Of a DNA stretch of 64,000 nt, positions 26,611 to 36,255 are shown in pieces. The stretch is from contig CP172318.1 of assembly GCA_044336205.1 (NCBI GenBank), forward strand, positions 62,001 through 126,000, in the 5' to 3' direction. The translations under genes and the position numbers were made by a program. The DNA comes from Ruoffia sp044336205 (GTDB lineage Bacteria; Bacillota; Bacilli; Lactobacillales; Aerococcaceae). The notes under the pieces were generated by a model. The model saw only the letters and a program-made list of their open reading frames with translations. It was not told the origin of the DNA and did not search any database. The stretch's first letter is position 1. Each line of letters begins with the position of its first letter.

Positions 26611-27420
26611 GTGAGTAGAGTTAATATATATGTGCATTATGATTCGGTAACTAACCATGTGATGACACGGGGAATTAATCTCGTCGTAGAAGACTTTGAA
26701 CCTCGTTATCTGCCGTCGAACTTAATCTTAGCTCAAGCACCGTCGGAAGTGGGGCGGTTTGATGCGAGGACAAACTTTAAAGTATTAAGAGGCCAAGTTG
26801 AAGTAGCTAAATACTTTGAAGCCAGCCAAAACGCCGAATTACGGATGTCTAATTGGATTGACTTTGAAAATATTGAATCAATGCATCAGCTAACAGCCAA
26901 TGAGATTGCAGAAATTCTGTATCTTTTCCATGCAAATAAAGGCTTAAAGTCAACGTTCTTCTATAAGTTACAAAACAATTATGTATATCTTAATCTTCCT
27001 AATGGTCTGCTTAAAGTGTTTTATCGCTTTGTCACACATTTTTATCCGAGGTTCCAAAGGGTGATGGATCTGCGTATGTCAAGTTTAGTGAATGAATCAC
27101 GTTCGCTCTTCTTTATGCGTAAGGAGAGAGTCAAACCAATGCCACTGAATATCGTTGAACAAGTTGCCCCCCTCTTCTCAAGTGGCTTAAAGATAAACTT
27201 CGTTCAAGCGATTCAAACAGGCTCTTATTGGAAAGTTCCCTTGAACATTATTGAAGATGAACTTACATTATTAACGAAAGACCAACTACCTAAACAGCAT
27301 ATCGGATACATCATCTATGATACCAATGCTCAACGTTGGTCGGTTGAATTAACGATGGTGGATGAGGACAATGAAGTTATCCGTATAGAAGAAACCGACG
27401 ATTTTGAATTAAGAATATAA
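26611..27420 (+). CDS. Conserved-looking protein of unknown function
   Basis: I do not recognise this 269-residue protein. It has no signal peptide, transmembrane helix or known catalytic motif. The middle is rich in aromatic residues (LKSTFFYKLQNNYVYLNLP, then YRFVTHFYPRFQR) and the C-terminal third looks like alternating strands ending in acidic residues. The start is GTG with AAGGGGGGAA upstream. It is preceded by a perfect 13-bp palindrome and stands alone before ddl. Codon use looks like that of its neighbours, so it is probably a real gene. Confidence 0.75.
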   Translation: MSRVNIYVHYDSVTNHVMTRGINLVVEDFEPRYLPSNLILAQAPSEVGRFDARTNFKVLRGQVEVAKYFEASQNAELRMSNWIDFENIESMHQLTANEIAEILYLFHANKGLKSTFFYKLQNNYVYLNLPNGLLKVFYRFVTHFYPRFQRVMDLRMSSLVNESRSLFFMRKERVKPMPLNIVEQVAPLFSSGLKINFVQAIQTGSYWKVPLNIIEDELTLLTKDQLPKQHIGYIIYDTNAQRWSVELTMVDEDNEVIRIEETDDFELRI

Positions 27421-27564
27421 GCTTATAAAAAGTCTAGATAAAATCGTTAAAAAGAAGGATAAAAATTCATTAATTTATTCTTAAAATATGTTATATTTAT
27501 AACTGGCATTATATCATTCGCTTATATTGAAGCGACAAGGTGTTACAATTTGGAGGATTACATT

Positions 27565-28653
27565 ATGAAAATCACAGTACTTTACGGTGGGCAAAGCGCT
27601 GAACATGATATATCAATATTATCAACACATAACATACTACAACAGATCATGTTTGACGTTTATAACGTCCAACCTATCTATATTACACGTCAAGGACGAT
27701 GGATTAAAGGTCCGATGTTAGAAGAACCAACTGCTTTCTCAGAGCAATTAAGGTTAGAGCCAGCTCAAGTTGAATCTTGGTGCGATGATCAAAACGGTGT
27801 CTCAACAGGTGTCTATATTAATCCTGGGGACATTGCGGATGGCGATGAGACGATTGTCTTTCCAATCTTACACGGGCCTAACGGCGAAGACGGAACTATT
27901 CAAGGGTTCTTAGAAGTACTGGATCTCCCATATGTTGGAGCAGGAGTTACCGCTAGTGCTGCAGGGATGGACAAAATCATTAGTAAGAACTTATTTGAAC
28001 GAGCAGGTATTCCTCAAGTTCCTTATATTGCTTTTGACCAAAGAGAATGGCAATCAGATAAGGAATCATTGATTGCTCGTTGTGAAGGCAGCTTACTTTA
28101 CCCATTATTTGTTAAGCCGGCTAACTTAGGATCAAGTGTTGGTATATCAAGAGTTGTTGATAGCCAAGACTTAGAAGCAGCGGTTGAATCTGCCTTGCAA
28201 TATGACCGTCGCATTGTGGTTGAGCAAGGTATTCGTGCTGATGAGATTGAAGTAGCGGTGTTAGGGAATGACGATGCACATGTCAGTCATGTAGGTCAGT
28301 TAATTAAACATTCAGACTTCTATGACTATGACGAGAAATACGTCAACAATGAAGTCGAGATGCAGATTCCTGCTGAAATTCCTGACCACATTGTAGCTCA
28401 AGTTCAAGAATATGCTTTAGATGCTTATCGAGCGATTGATGGGTCAGGATTGTCACGTGTAGACTTCTTCTTAACAAGTAGTGGAGATATCTATATTAAC
28501 GAGATTAATACGATGCCAGGTTTTACCCAATACAGCATGTATCCTAACCTTTGGGCAAGCACAGGCTTAAGTCAACGCGACTTAATTGAAGAGTTACTAC
28601 AATTAGCCTTACGTCGCAAAGAGCGTAAGGGTCACTTTAAGGTAGAATTATAG
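27565..28653 (+). CDS. ddl: D-alanine--D-alanine ligase
   Basis: A 362-residue ATP-grasp ligase that makes the D-Ala-D-Ala dipeptide for peptidoglycan. MKITVLYGGQSAEHDIS is the N-terminal signature; ATP and substrate motifs include FPILHGPNGEDGTIQG, KPANLGSSVGIS and YINEINTMPGF. I chose ATG 27565 because TTGGAGG sits eight bases ahead; the longer frame would start at a TTG inside that site. The next gene is murF, which uses the product, as in many lactic acid bacteria. Vancomycin-type specificity is not suggested, since the active-site region looks like the D-Ala type. Confidence 0.96.
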   Translation: MKITVLYGGQSAEHDISILSTHNILQQIMFDVYNVQPIYITRQGRWIKGPMLEEPTAFSEQLRLEPAQVESWCDDQNGVSTGVYINPGDIADGDETIVFPILHGPNGEDGTIQGFLEVLDLPYVGAGVTASAAGMDKIISKNLFERAGIPQVPYIAFDQREWQSDKESLIARCEGSLLYPLFVKPANLGSSVGISRVVDSQDLEAAVESALQYDRRIVVEQGIRADEIEVAVLGNDDAHVSHVGQLIKHSDFYDYDEKYVNNEVEMQIPAEIPDHIVAQVQEYALDAYRAIDGSGLSRVDFFLTSSGDIYINEINTMPGFTQYSMYPNLWASTGLSQRDLIEELLQLALRRKERKGHFKVEL

Positions 28654-28665
28654 AACAAGTAGATT

Positions 28666-28712
28666 AATACGAATCATCACTGCTTCGGCAATGTGATTCG
28701 TATTTTATTTTG
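28666..28712 (+). terminator. Terminator between ddl and murF
   Basis: AATACGAATCA pairs with TGATTCGTATT around a loop containing GCTTCGGC, followed by TTATTTT. Confidence 0.8.
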
Positions 28713-28790
28713 CTAATCTATGATATATTAGAGAGGTTAAGAATATTATCTAAGATAAAAATAATCAGCGATAAGAAAAGAACCCATCAT

Positions 28791-28819
28791 CAATACCCCC
28801 ATTACCTAAAGGGTATTGT
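28791..28819 (+). promoter_or_regulatory. Leader hairpin upstream of murF
   Basis: CAATACCC pairs perfectly with GGGTATTG around CCATTACCTAAA, ten bases before the GAGGAGGT ribosome binding site of murF. It could tune access to that site or stabilise the mRNA. No U tract follows. Confidence 0.5.
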
Positions 28820-28843
28820 CGGGGTGAGGAGGTAAAAAAACCT

Positions 28844-30253
28844 ATGAAAAAAATTAAATTAATGGATATTGTCAAAGCCGTCTACGCCATCGACTATACT
28901 GCTGCCAATCGTGACATTGAGATTGATAGTGTAGAGTTTGACTCACGAAAGATTCAAGATGGTAGTCTGTTCATTCCGTTAACTGGAGGAACGACTGACG
29001 GTCATGATTATATTCAACAAGCGATTAGTAATGGAGCTACAGCAACCCTGTGGTCTAAAGACCCGAGTCTAGCACCAACAGATGAGATTGCGACGATTTT
29101 CGTGGATGATACTTTAGAAGCTATGCAAGCCTTGGCTAAATATTACCGCGAGTCATTAGACCCAATCGTTATCGGTATTACAGGTAGTAATGGGAAGACA
29201 ACGACTAAAGATATGACGGCCAATGTGCTTAAAGCCAAATACCACGTATATAAAACACAAGGGAATTATAATAATGAGATTGGCTTACCCTACACACTTC
29301 TTCAAATGCCAGAAGAAACAGAAGTCGTTGTGTGTGAGATGGGAATGAGTGACTTTGGTGAGATTGAGGCATTAAGTAATATTGCCCAACCAGATATTGC
29401 TGCCATTACTCTCATTGGAGAAAGTCATTTAGAGTACCTTAAATCACGTGCAGGGATCGCAAAAGCGAAATTAGAAATCTTATCAGGACTTAAAGAATCA
29501 GGATTATTCATCTATCCAGGGTCAGAACCATTAATCTTAAGCGAGATGCCTGATTTGAATAAGTCTATTGATACGTTGAGCTTTGGTTTCGATGAGACAA
29601 GTGATGTTTATGCTAAAGAATTGATTGAAGAGCAGAATAAGACTTACTTCAAGACGAATTTGGATGAGAATGTGCTTTGTATGATTCCAGTGATGGGAGC
29701 TTATAATGTATCTAACGCGCTAATTGCATTAAGTATTGCTAAGAGCTTAAAAGTTCCGATGGAACAAGCAATCTTCCAATTAGCTCAATTTGAATTAACT
29801 GCCAACCGCTTAGAATGGTTGAAAACAAAAAATGGTGCACAGTTATTGAATGACGCTTATAACGCCAGTCCAACTTCTATGAGTGCAGTGCTTTATGCTT
29901 TCTCTAAGATAGGTCTACCGTCAAGCCAAGGAAGAAGAATCGCTGTATTAGGTGACATTCGTGAATTGGGACCAGACAGTGAGAACTACCACCGTCAGCT
30001 GAAAGACGATATTCATCCCGATAATATTGACTGTGTCTTTTTGTTCGGAGACCAGATGCAGTATTTGTATGAAGAATTACAAACAAGGTATAATGATACA
30101 AATCTAATCTATGAAGTAGATAATCATCAAAAACTCATAGAAAACCTTGAGAAAACGATTCAACCTGAAGATATCATCTTAGTGAAGTCAAGTTTTGGGG
30201 TGGATTTATTAAAAGTTGTCTCAGAATTAACCGATAAAGAAATCCAAGCTTAA
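28844..30253 (+). CDS. murF: UDP-MurNAc-tripeptide--D-Ala-D-Ala ligase MurF
   Basis: A complete 469-residue Mur ligase that adds D-Ala-D-Ala to the cytoplasmic wall precursor. The N-terminal UDP-binding domain has DSRKIQDGSLFIPL, the ATP loop is GITGSNGKTTTKD (about residue 110), YNNEIGLP is the central motif, and NDAYNASPTSM and GDIRELG mark the C-terminal domain. GAGGAGGT precedes the start, with a ten-base A-rich spacer. It follows ddl but has a separate leader, so it may be transcribed both with and without ddl. Confidence 0.96.
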   Translation: MKKIKLMDIVKAVYAIDYTAANRDIEIDSVEFDSRKIQDGSLFIPLTGGTTDGHDYIQQAISNGATATLWSKDPSLAPTDEIATIFVDDTLEAMQALAKYYRESLDPIVIGITGSNGKTTTKDMTANVLKAKYHVYKTQGNYNNEIGLPYTLLQMPEETEVVVCEMGMSDFGEIEALSNIAQPDIAAITLIGESHLEYLKSRAGIAKAKLEILSGLKESGLFIYPGSEPLILSEMPDLNKSIDTLSFGFDETSDVYAKELIEEQNKTYFKTNLDENVLCMIPVMGAYNVSNALIALSIAKSLKVPMEQAIFQLAQFELTANRLEWLKTKNGAQLLNDAYNASPTSMSAVLYAFSKIGLPSSQGRRIAVLGDIRELGPDSENYHRQLKDDIHPDNIDCVFLFGDQMQYLYEELQTRYNDTNLIYEVDNHQKLIENLEKTIQPEDIILVKSSFGVDLLKVVSELTDKEIQA

Positions 30254-30324
30254 AACAAAAAGCTTGTAGCTAGGATATATACATGTTACACTAGCAAAGG
30301 TTAAAGTGAAAAAATTATAAAGCA

Positions 30325-30380
30325 TCGCCTATTGACACGTGCCCATTCTTCTATAGCCTTGTGTCTAGGCGTTTTTTCTT
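30325..30380 (+). terminator. Terminator or attenuator between murF and cshA
   Basis: CGCCTA pairs with TAGGCG and, inside it, GACAC with GTGTC; TTTTTTCTTTTT follows. The -10-like and start regions of cshA lie within 55 bases, so it could also be an attenuator in the helicase leader. Confidence 0.75.
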
Positions 30381-30435
30381 TTTAAGCATCACAAAGTACA
30401 ATAATGTAAAAAGCAATGAAAGAGGTAATAACTGA

Positions 30436-31965
30436 GTGAAATTTAATGAATTTAATTTAAAGCCAGAAATAATCAATACAATGGATGAGCTAGGGTTTGA
30501 GGAACCAACGCCAATCCAACAACAATCAATTCCTTACGCCCTAGAAGGACGTGACCTTATCGGTCAAGCTCAAACAGGTACAGGGAAAACAGCAGCCTTT
30601 GGACTACCTATGTTGAATAAAGTTCACAACGACAACCGTGATATCCAAGGACTTGTTATTGCACCAACACGTGAGTTGGCGATTCAAGTTCAAGAAGAGC
30701 TTTTCCGCTTAGGTAAAGGAGTTAGAGCACGTGTGTTCACTGTTTATGGTGGAACATCGATTCAAAAACAAATCGAACGGATTAAACGTAACCGCCCACA
30801 AATTATTGTTGGAACACCTGGACGTGTTTTAGACTTAATTAACCGCCGTGTTCTTAATTTGAGTGCCATTGAAACTGTAATTCTTGACGAAGCCGATGAG
30901 ATGTTAAACATGGGATTCATTGATGACATTAAAGCCATCATCGAAAAGACACCACAAACGCGTCAAACCCTACTATTCTCAGCAACAATGCCACCAGCCA
31001 TTAAAGCTTTAGGTGAGCAATTTTTACAAGATCCAATTCACGTTAAGATTGAAGCCAAAGAGATGACAGCAGACTTAATCGAACAATTCTTCGTGAAATT
31101 ACACGATAACGAGAAGTTCGATGTCTTAACTCGCTTTATTGATGTACAAAACCCTGAACAAGCGATTGTATTCTGCCGTACTAAAAAACGTGTAGATGAA
31201 GTAGGACGCGGATTATCATTGCGTGGGTATAATGCTGAATTAATTCACGGAGACATTACACAACAAAAACGTTCAAGCGTTATTAATGAATTCCGACGTG
31301 GACGTGTAGAAATTCTTGTAGCAACGAATGTTGCTGCGCGTGGATTAGATATCTCAGGGGTTACACACGTATATAACTACGATATTCCACAAGACCCAGA
31401 AAGTTATGTTCACCGTATTGGCCGTACTGGTCGTGCAGGAAATGATGGATTATCATTAACTTTTATTACATCGAATGAGATGTCATACTTACGTACAATT
31501 GAACACTTAACACGAAAAAAAATGAAACCATTAGCTCCACCAACATCTGAAGAGATTGAACACGGACAAATCCAACAATTAATTGACCGCGCGAACAATG
31601 CCCTTGAGTCTGGTCAAGCGGACAAACACCGCAATACTGCAAAGATGTTGTTATCTCATTACGAGCCTAATGATATTGTGGCAGCCTTAATCAAAGAATT
31701 ACTTGTGGATAACAATAATGTTGAGGTTATTATCTCACCACAGAAACCACTACCTAATGCTAAAGGTAACAAATCAAATAATTCGAATAACCGTCGCCGT
31801 AACAATAACAACCGTGGAGGTCGTTCACGTTCAAATCAAGGTGGAGGTCGGTCTAAACACTCGTCAGGCAACCGATCAGACCACAAATACAAATCAGATC
31901 GCAAACAACACTCAGACCGTAAAGGTAATAAGAGTTTTAAAATCAAAAGCAAAGGGAACAAATAA
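30436..31965 (+). CDS. cshA: DEAD-box RNA helicase CshA
   Basis: A 509-residue ATP-dependent RNA helicase. All core motifs are present in order: the Q motif (FEEPTPIQQQSIP), motif I AQTGTGKTAAF, PTRELA, DEADEM, SAT, ARGLD and HRIGRTGRAG. The last 75 residues are a basic, low-complexity tail rich in Asn, Arg, Gly, Ser and Lys, which binds RNA in CshA-type proteins and links to the RNA degradosome in Gram-positives. The start is GTG with AGAGG upstream. Position after murF and before acpS-alr is the usual Lactobacillales order. Confidence 0.95.
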   Translation: MKFNEFNLKPEIINTMDELGFEEPTPIQQQSIPYALEGRDLIGQAQTGTGKTAAFGLPMLNKVHNDNRDIQGLVIAPTRELAIQVQEELFRLGKGVRARVFTVYGGTSIQKQIERIKRNRPQIIVGTPGRVLDLINRRVLNLSAIETVILDEADEMLNMGFIDDIKAIIEKTPQTRQTLLFSATMPPAIKALGEQFLQDPIHVKIEAKEMTADLIEQFFVKLHDNEKFDVLTRFIDVQNPEQAIVFCRTKKRVDEVGRGLSLRGYNAELIHGDITQQKRSSVINEFRRGRVEILVATNVAARGLDISGVTHVYNYDIPQDPESYVHRIGRTGRAGNDGLSLTFITSNEMSYLRTIEHLTRKKMKPLAPPTSEEIEHGQIQQLIDRANNALESGQADKHRNTAKMLLSHYEPNDIVAALIKELLVDNNNVEVIISPQKPLPNAKGNKSNNSNNRRRNNNNRGGRSRSNQGGGRSKHSSGNRSDHKYKSDRKQHSDRKGNKSFKIKSKGNK

Positions 31966-32381
31966 TTCCCACTAATTCAAGAGAACTTCATTGAGAAGCC
32001 CTTAAATTCCAATATGCTGGAAATTAATGGAAGTAAAGCGAATCACCTTTCAGACCGAAGGTAGCAAAAGGCAGGGGTGCTTGCTATCATAAAGGTTGAG
32101 TGAATGAAGAAGTAAGAGTCATCTAGATTCATGATTAATATGCGAGATAATGGATGACAATGGTTTTGCTATTAGTCAGAATAGGCATAGCGTTGATTGA
32201 TTGCCTTGTATATTGGATAAATGAGTTAGACTTAAAGGTTTAGCAGTTTATTTTGATTCAAGATGAGAAGTTATAGAATAGATAAAAGCACAAAAGTTAC
32301 AAATAAAAATGACAAAAAGCCGTATTGAACTTTGTTCGTATGGCTTTTATTGTATAATGGATGGTAAAAAGGAGGGATTGT
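31966..32381. other. Gap between cshA and acpS
   Basis: No reading frame, repeat or clear terminator after cshA is seen in most of this 416-base stretch. Near its end an imperfect AAAAAGCC/GGCTTTT hairpin (32313-32348) overlaps TATAAT at 32353-32358, which is probably the -10 of the acpS-alr promoter. No -35 at good spacing is evident. Confidence 0.5.
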
Positions 32382-32792
32382 GTGCAACTAGGAACGGATA
32401 TTATCGAGATTGATCGAATTGTTGAAGTGAGGGGGCGCCAAGCTAAATTCCCAGAACGAATCTTAACTGATTTAGAATTAGATATCTTTAATAATTATTC
32501 AGAGGTTCGTCAAGGATCCTTCTTGGCAGGTCGCTTTAGCGCGAAGGAAGCTTACGGAAAAGCAATCGGAACGGGTGTTGGAAGTAGATTAAGATTCACC
32601 GACATCACGATTTTACCCGATGAACGAGGTGTACCAGTTATTACTAAAGGCCCCTTCGTCCACCCCGAAGCCAAAGTATCTATTAGTCATTCTAGATTCC
32701 ACGCAACGGCAACTGTCATTATTAATATAGATGATGAAGAGTTACGAGAGAGATTGAAGACATATTTTGCACAGAGAAATGATAAGGAGTAA
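32382..32792 (+). CDS. acpS: Holo-[acyl-carrier-protein] synthase AcpS
   Basis: A 136-residue AcpS, which transfers phosphopantetheine from CoA to acyl carrier protein. The Mg-binding motifs are intact: MQLGTDIIEIDRI at the N-terminus and FSAKEAYGKAIGTG in the middle. The longer frame is not used: GTG 32382 has AAGGAGGG at correct spacing and begins the conserved domain. alr starts six bases after the stop, an arrangement known in many Firmicutes. Confidence 0.96.
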   Translation: MQLGTDIIEIDRIVEVRGRQAKFPERILTDLELDIFNNYSEVRQGSFLAGRFSAKEAYGKAIGTGVGSRLRFTDITILPDERGVPVITKGPFVHPEAKVSISHSRFHATATVIINIDDEELRERLKTYFAQRNDKE

Positions 32793-32798
32793 GAGTTT

Positions 32799-33950
32799 AT
32801 GGAGTACAGTGATCACAGACCTACACAAGCAATCGTTGACTTAACAGCGATTCGCCATAATGTTGAACGCATCAAAGAACAATTAGAACCCACACAAGAA
32901 ATCTACGCCACAGTCAAAGCTGACGGCTACGGCCACGGGGCAATCCCAGTTGCCCATGCGGCACTAAAGGCAGGAGCAACGGGTTTGGCTGTTGCGACGG
33001 TTGATGAAGGGATTGAGTTAAGAAGTCAAGGGTTCTCACAAGTTCCTATTCTTATACTGGGTTTAACTGACCCTCGCGGAATTGCTGAGATCTTACACTA
33101 TAACTTGACCATTACAGTCAGCGGACTTGATTTCTTCCAATTAGCTTATGAGCAATTAGAAGAAACCGATCAGTTAAACTTATTGAAGTTAACCCCCTTA
33201 AAATTCCACCTCGCTTTAGATACAGGAATGGGACGAATTGGACTTAGAACGATTGATGAAATTGAAGCATTCAAAGCAGGTCTTGTAGACTTTTGGTGGG
33301 CTTTTTGGGAAGGTGTCTTTACACATATGGCCACTGCCGGTGGAGGACCCGAAGAGTATATTGAAAGCCAATATCAGAAGTGGGAGAGCTTACTCACAGC
33401 CATTCCGGATACAGTTGAATATCGTCACTTGGCTAATTCGGCCATGGGATCATGGTACAATCAATATCCAACAGATATCGTCCGTTTAGGTATCTCAATG
33501 TATGGGATTGACCCGAAAGATGATGCGACACTTCCTGTATCGCGCGACTTACAACCAGCACTGCAACTAATCTCAGAGATTATCTATGTGAAAAAAATCG
33601 AGCAAGGTAGCAAAGTTAGCTACGGTGCCACTTATGAAGCAAAAGAAGATGAGTGGGTTGCGACCGTCCCAATTGGCTACGCAGACGGTTGGCTTCGCCA
33701 TTATCAACCTATCTCACTCATTGTAAATGGGCAACGTTGTCCAATATTAGGTCGAATTAATATGGATCAATTGATGATTAAACTGCCAGAATACTATGAA
33801 GTGGGAACAACGGTTACTTTAATCGGTACAGATTATCAGGAGACCAACCATGTCTCAGATATAGCCAAAACGGTAGGTACAATTGGTTATGAAGTTTTAA
33901 CAAGCATTGGACCACGTGTGCCAAGAGTTTACTTAGACGAATCAAAATAA
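32799..33950 (+). CDS. alr: Alanine racemase
   Basis: A 383-residue PLP enzyme making D-alanine for the wall. The Schiff-base lysine is in ATVKADGYGHGA, and the second catalytic base (Tyr) lies in VSYGATYEA. ADGWLRHY and RINMDQ are the usual active-site entry motifs. AAGGAGTAAG precedes the start. It supplies the substrate of Ddl, encoded 5 kb upstream in the same block. The segment DFWWAFWEGVFTHMATA is a little Trp-rich but otherwise normal. Confidence 0.96.
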   Translation: MEYSDHRPTQAIVDLTAIRHNVERIKEQLEPTQEIYATVKADGYGHGAIPVAHAALKAGATGLAVATVDEGIELRSQGFSQVPILILGLTDPRGIAEILHYNLTITVSGLDFFQLAYEQLEETDQLNLLKLTPLKFHLALDTGMGRIGLRTIDEIEAFKAGLVDFWWAFWEGVFTHMATAGGGPEEYIESQYQKWESLLTAIPDTVEYRHLANSAMGSWYNQYPTDIVRLGISMYGIDPKDDATLPVSRDLQPALQLISEIIYVKKIEQGSKVSYGATYEAKEDEWVATVPIGYADGWLRHYQPISLIVNGQRCPILGRINMDQLMIKLPEYYEVGTTVTLIGTDYQETNHVSDIAKTVGTIGYEVLTSIGPRVPRVYLDESK

Positions 33951-33986
33951 TTGGATTAAAATTAAACACGCTAGAGGAGCTGAATT

Positions 33987-34634
33987 ATGTTAGCTGTAGA
34001 CTTATTAACTGTTGGTGCTTATCAAGAGAATACTTATGTGGTGTATAATGAAGACCGCCAAGCTTTAATTATTGACCCAGGTGATGAATCGGACCGTCTA
34101 ATTCAATGGATTAAAGACAATCAGTGGCAACCCCAAGCGATTTTAACCACTCATACACATATCGATCATATCAGTGCCGTCGATGCACTCCGCGATGAAT
34201 TCGGCATCGAAGCCTATGTTCACAAGATTGAAGAACAAACTTTTCAAACCCCTGACCGGAATTTTGTAAAAAGTGACATTGTGGTGAACCGCCCCGCAGA
34301 CCATCTGTGGGAGACAAACGGACTTAAAACCGTTGGTTCCTTTAGTTTTGAGACAGCGCACATTCCCGGACATAGCCCCGGTCACCTTGTTTTTATATTC
34401 AAAGAGGCTGGCTTTGTCATTTGTGGTGATACAGTTTTCAGAGGTTCTATAGGTCGAACCGACATGCCGGACGGAGATGTCCGAAGCTTGTTATTAGGTA
34501 TTGGTCAAGAATTGCTTTCTTTAGATGGAGAGACTGTATTATATCCCGGTCATGGACCAGCTACGACCGTTGGCTATGAATATCGCACTAATCCTTTTTT
34601 AGAAGTCTTTAGAAGATACGAAAAAGAAGAATAA
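33987..34634 (+). CDS. Metallo-beta-lactamase fold hydrolase, glyoxalase II-like
   Basis: A 215-residue MBL-fold enzyme. The zinc motifs are in order: THTHIDHI (THxHxDH), PGHSPGH, GDTVFRGSIGRTD and YPGHGPAT. This is the YqgX/YcbL group, related to hydroxyacylglutathione hydrolase and often acting on other thioesters. GAGGAG precedes the ATG. It follows alr by 36 bases and ends at a terminator, so it is the last gene of the acpS-alr operon. Confidence 0.9.
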   Translation: MLAVDLLTVGAYQENTYVVYNEDRQALIIDPGDESDRLIQWIKDNQWQPQAILTTHTHIDHISAVDALRDEFGIEAYVHKIEEQTFQTPDRNFVKSDIVVNRPADHLWETNGLKTVGSFSFETAHIPGHSPGHLVFIFKEAGFVICGDTVFRGSIGRTDMPDGDVRSLLLGIGQELLSLDGETVLYPGHGPATTVGYEYRTNPFLEVFRRYEKEE

Positions 34635-34635
34635 C

Positions 34636-34678
34636 AAAAAGCCTTGTGGATGACTGATGTCATTTACAAGGTTTTTGA
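34636..34678. terminator. Terminator after the MBL hydrolase
   Basis: AAAAGCCTTGT pairs with ACAAGGTTTTT around a 19-base loop. It can serve the convergent CBS gene as well. Confidence 0.8.
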
Positions 34679-34699
34679 TATTGAGAGATGTCTGATTGA

Positions 34700-35332
34700 T
34701 TATAGGGTTCGAACATGTACCTCGTATTTACGGCGGTTCAAGTCTCTGACCAAGCCACGAACCGTTGTAGCATCAAGGTAATCAGGTAAGGTAACCATGA
34801 GATAAGTTTCTGTATCATAAGACGTTTTCTCAAAGGTAATAGCGGATTTAATATCGCATTTTCGGTTAATAAGACGTGTAAGTTTTTGGAATTCACCTTT
34901 TTCACCGCGGGTATGAATGGCAAGAATATAGCCAGACTTCTTTGCTACCCAAGCTTGCGCCAAGTAATCAATCACTGTATCGTGTTTAATAATACCAGTG
35001 AAAGAATTTTGATTATTCAATACAGCGATATAAGGTAGATCACGGATGGCAAAAATTAGCTCGTAGATTGTCTCATTTTCATTAACAACTCGTGTGGTGT
35101 TTTTAAGAAACTGAGTCACCCTCATCTGCGTCAAATCTGCATCAGGATTGTGAAACTTATACTTATATATATGATAACGATAAATACTCCCACGAAAAAG
35201 TCTCTTAGTCGAGTCCACCACTGGGGCGTTACGGACTGAATGGGTCTCTAACAACTCAATGGCATCCTGGCAATTCATTGACTCTTCGATGGTTAAAATA
35301 TCGTCTTTATGATGTACAAGATTTTTTATCAT
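34700..35332 (-). CDS. CBS-pair and ACT-like domain protein (CbpA-type)
   Basis: A 210-residue cytoplasmic protein: two CBS motifs (about residues 1-130; NAPVVDSTKRLFRGSIY, then IAVLNNQNSFTGIIKHD) followed by an ACT-like domain of about 70 residues. This architecture is that of Listeria CbpA, a c-di-AMP-binding protein of unknown output, so nucleotide sensing is a reasonable inference. I set the start at 35332, where AAGGAG lies eight bases upstream; the longer frame adds 12 unconserved residues. It is the only minus-strand gene between 25.6 and 52.4 kb. Confidence 0.82.
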   Translation of the reverse strand: MIKNLVHHKDDILTIEESMNCQDAIELLETHSVRNAPVVDSTKRLFRGSIYRYHIYKYKFHNPDADLTQMRVTQFLKNTTRVVNENETIYELIFAIRDLPYIAVLNNQNSFTGIIKHDTVIDYLAQAWVAKKSGYILAIHTRGEKGEFQKLTRLINRKCDIKSAITFEKTSYDTETYLMVTLPDYLDATTVRGLVRDLNRRKYEVHVRTL

Positions 35333-35636
35333 AAAGTTTAACTCCTTGTTTATAATATAACAGTTCAATTCTCACTCATATTAGCAAAAAGTAAGAATTT
35401 AAGCAAGCCTTTTCTAATGGTTCTTTAATTAAAAACTAATTAAAGTGAATAGATTTTAATTATCACAACATATTATATTAACATAATTCTTATTAATAAT
35501 CTATAGTAGATGAAAGTTTTTAATTAAACAGGCTATTACTCGGTTGAGGATGAATAGAAAATAAAAGGATCAAACGGATAATTGAAGAAATGGGTGAAAC
35601 TGTGTGTTTTCTCAATAAAATTCCGGAGTTAGCTCC

Positions 35637-35933
35637 GTCGTGTCCGTGGGTGTGGTTGACGACGATCAGTAACTCACTAAAGTGTCCGTGGCGGAGGAAC
35701 ACGACGGCCAGTAACATGCTTAAGTGTCCGTGGCGATAGTTCACGACGGATGTAAAACGTAGTCTGTAGCATTTTTGAAGTGTAAATGGTCGATTTTTAT
35801 CAATAAATTGAGTAAATCTGAGTGTTCTTTACAATAAAGTAATAGAATTAAATTAAAGTGTCCGTGGATGTGGTTGACGACGGCCAGTAACTCATTAAAG
35901 TGTCCCTCGCGGAGGAACACGACGGACATAAAC
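35637..35933. repeat. Diverged family C hairpin repeats
   Basis: At least five half-units start with (A)GTGTCCGTGG or GTGTCCCTCG (about 35641, 35682, 35723, 35858 and 35899), and most end in ACGACGGNCA, so TGTCC pairs with GGACA-like sequence. The linking segment at 35793-35855 (ATCAATAAATTG, then CAATAAAGTAATAG) aligns with the 176-bp units at 17 kb. The rest of the 35.33-36.25 kb gap is AT-rich with no gene. Confidence 0.85.
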
Positions 35934-36255
35934 CAATCAAGCAGGTCTCTATTAAGGAGTATCGATCAAAAGCTAATTACACTTGCCTACCTCACAGATC
36001 ACAGAATTATTTTTCAAGCTGAAATATGCCTAAAAATATCAGATTATTTGTTAACTCAATATGAATTAAAACGTCGGTATTTGCTAGTGGTAAGCTGAGG
36101 TCAGATATGAATAATGGCTTTTAGTATGGTATTTGTTAAATGGTAAATATAAAGCATAAAAATAATAAATGTCAGTTCCTAAGTACTTGCTTTTTGTGTG
36201 ATTATTTTTTATATTTAATAGTAAAGAAAAATTGATTTATAAAGGAGAGAAAATA

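Noticed and set aside
31980..32140. Riboswitch in the gap after cshA
   Set aside because: A purine-rich ACCTTTCAGACCGAAGG stretch looked structured, but it matches no riboswitch core I know and is not placed at a gene start.
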